Source: CAZBUK01 sp964495085
GTDB lineage: Bacteria; Bacteroidota; Ignavibacteria; T3Sed10-11
Assembly (NCBI GenBank): GCA_964495085.1
Contig: CAZBUK010000139.1
Location: forward strand, 1-6,769
Reading direction: 5' to 3'
Length of the DNA stretch: 6,769 bases
Shown: positions 5,820 to 6,769 of the stretch, in pieces
How the letters are laid out: each line of letters opens with the position of its first letter
How positions within the stretch are numbered: the stretch's first letter is position 1
Notes under the pieces: model-generated
Told to the model about the DNA's origin: nothing
What the model saw: the letters and a program-made list of their open reading frames with translations, nothing else
Databases searched by the model: none
Program-made: the position numbers and the translations under genes

Positions 5820-6467
5820 TCAGCTCGCGATAACACAGAAGAGCTTTCCGACCCGATGTATAGTCCACTGTGTATATCCCGCTTCGCGCATTAGGCGTTC
5901 AAGCTTTTTTCGGGAATAAAAATAGACCGGGCAACCCTTAACGGTTAATCGGATTTTCCGGATGGGGGCACGCCACGTCCATAAACGGGGAAATGCTCCA
6001 ATAACTTTATCTTTCGATACCTTTTTCATTTTACTCAACACCGGAATGGGATCCTGTATATAATCGAAAAGTCCGATGCCGATGGTTACGTCGAACGCCT
6101 GTTCGGGGTTATATTGAAGCAAATCGGTCTCCAGGAACTGACACCGGTCGGATACTCCTGCGCGGGCTGCTTCGCCATTCGCCAGATCGATCATCGTCGG
6201 AGCAATATCGATACCGACGACCCGGGCAGCACCCTTTTTGGCTAACTCGACGCTGTATAATCCGTTGCCGCAACCGACGTCTAAAAATAGACGGTTTTCG
6301 ATGGGATGGGAATGGTGTATGGTAAAAAGAAACCGCTCATACATGTCTTTTCGAAAAACACGATCCAGAAAATTCATGAAGCGTGACTTCTCGTTTGAAT
6401 AAATCTTCTTAAATGCATGAGCCTCTTTGTCCCAATACTGTCTCTGCATGTCCAGTTCACTATTCAT
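5820..6467 (-). CDS. Class I SAM-dependent methyltransferase
   Basis: The product has 215 residues with a standard Rossmann methyltransferase core: motif I LDVGCGNG (62-69), the acidic ribose-binding D87 in GIDIAP after strand 2, ETDLLQY (113-119), and the post-III region FDVTIGIGLFDYI (125-137). The N-terminal YWDKEAHAFKKIY (11-23) is common in methyltransferases of polysaccharide and lipid loci. The acceptor cannot be named; in this setting a sugar hydroxyl or amine of the surface glycan or its lipid carrier is likely. ATG 6467 overlaps the TGA of the upstream deacetylase by 4 bp (ATGA). AAAGGT lies 9 nt upstream inside the deacetylase reading frame. The pair should be translationally coupled. 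Confidence 0.88.
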   Translation of the reverse strand: MNSELDMQRQYWDKEAHAFKKIYSNEKSRFMNFLDRVFRKDMYERFLFTIHHSHPIENRLFLDVGCGNGLYSVELAKKGAARVVGIDIAPTMIDLANGEAARAGVSDRCQFLETDLLQYNPEQAFDVTIGIGLFDYIQDPIPVLSKMKKVSKDKVIGAFPRLWTWRAPIRKIRLTVKGCPVYFYSRKKLERLMREAGYTQWTIHRVGKLFCVIAS

Positions 6468-6769
6468 ACATCGAGTACCTTTCGTATCGTGGTGAATTCA
6501 AAGTCGTTGAGTAACAATTCCAACTTTCTTTTTGTCTGTGCCAATCCATAATAATGCCTAAGATTCATCAGTGGAGGAAGCTTTATCCTCGGCTGACCGG
6601 GGTCCAATTCCCATGGATGAAGGTAAAATACTACGGGAGCACCCTCACCATTACATTTACGGATGAGAGATTTGGTTATAGCGTACGGGTAGAGCCGGAA
6701 ATATGCTCCACCGCAACAGGGAATTCTCATCCCGAATAGTACGGCACAGCTCATCGGGAATTCAAGGAT
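6464..6769 (-). CDS. Polysaccharide deacetylase C-terminus (DUF3473 / XrtA-type), 5' partial
   Basis: Only the last 101 codons are visible; the start and the NodB catalytic core lie beyond the right edge, since the family is usually about 270-300 residues. The visible part matches the DUF3473 C-terminal extension: LEFP (2-5), CGGAYFRLYPY (19-29), VVFYLHPWELDP (46-57), NLRHYYGL and the closing FEFTTIRKVL. In the family consensus the second block is usually GGGYFRLLPY. This subtype of polysaccharide deacetylase is characteristic of exosortase/PEP-CTERM-linked exopolysaccharide loci, though it also occurs elsewhere. Metal-binding residues cannot be checked. It overlaps the methyltransferase start by 4 bp. 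Confidence 0.85.
   Translation of the reverse strand: MLEFPMSCAVLFGMRIPCCGGAYFRLYPYAITKSLIRKCNGEGAPVVFYLHPWELDPGQPRIKLPPLMNLRHYYGLAQTKRKLELLLNDFEFTTIRKVLDV

Overview
The window is a stretch of bacterial surface-polysaccharide (exopolysaccharide, O-antigen or glycan) biosynthesis genes, all on the minus strand, so transcription runs from right to left. The coding-dense layout, lipid-linked sugar enzymes and Shine-Dalgarno sites of the AGGA type fit a diderm bacterium. A 10-N gap abutting sequencing-adapter sequence points to a short-read, probably metagenomic, assembly. I cannot name the phylum from this sequence.

In transcription order: (1) the C-terminal end of a DUF3473-type polysaccharide deacetylase (6464-6769, cut by the right edge); (2) a small class I SAM methyltransferase overlapping it by 4 bp (5820-6467); (3) a complete monotopic polyprenyl phosphoglycosyl transferase of the WcaJ type (4305-5705); (4) a four-helix-bundle protein of the 23S rRNA intervening-sequence (S23/IVP) family (3777-4154); (5) a WbpE-like DegT/DnrJ/EryC1/StrS sugar aminotransferase (2570-3676); (6) a dolichyl/polyprenyl-phosphate mannose synthase-like GT2 enzyme (1768-2508), carrying an assembly gap; (7) a long fusion of a WbbL-like GT2 glycosyltransferase to a second phosphoglycosyl transferase (1764 to beyond the left edge).

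Together the enzymes suggest this route: a nucleotide sugar is aminated (5), a phosphoglycosyl transferase loads the first sugar phosphate on undecaprenyl phosphate (3 and probably 7), the glycosyltransferases extend or donate sugars (6, 7), and the chain is trimmed or decorated (1, 2). The deacetylase subtype is known from exosortase/XrtA-linked loci, but no exosortase is visible here.

The most unusual part is 3738-4301. The four-helix-bundle gene is the only non-glycan gene. It is richer in A+T than its neighbours and lies between two arrays of 7-bp repeats in opposite orientation (GAGGTCA on the left, TGACCTC on the right). A third, degenerate array of the same period lies at 2544-2578. 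All three arrays overlap or abut the stop codon of the preceding gene. This looks like a small repeat-bounded cassette dropped into the operon. A separate artefact needs care: positions 1994-2022, next to the N run, are Illumina adapter sequence and are not biological.
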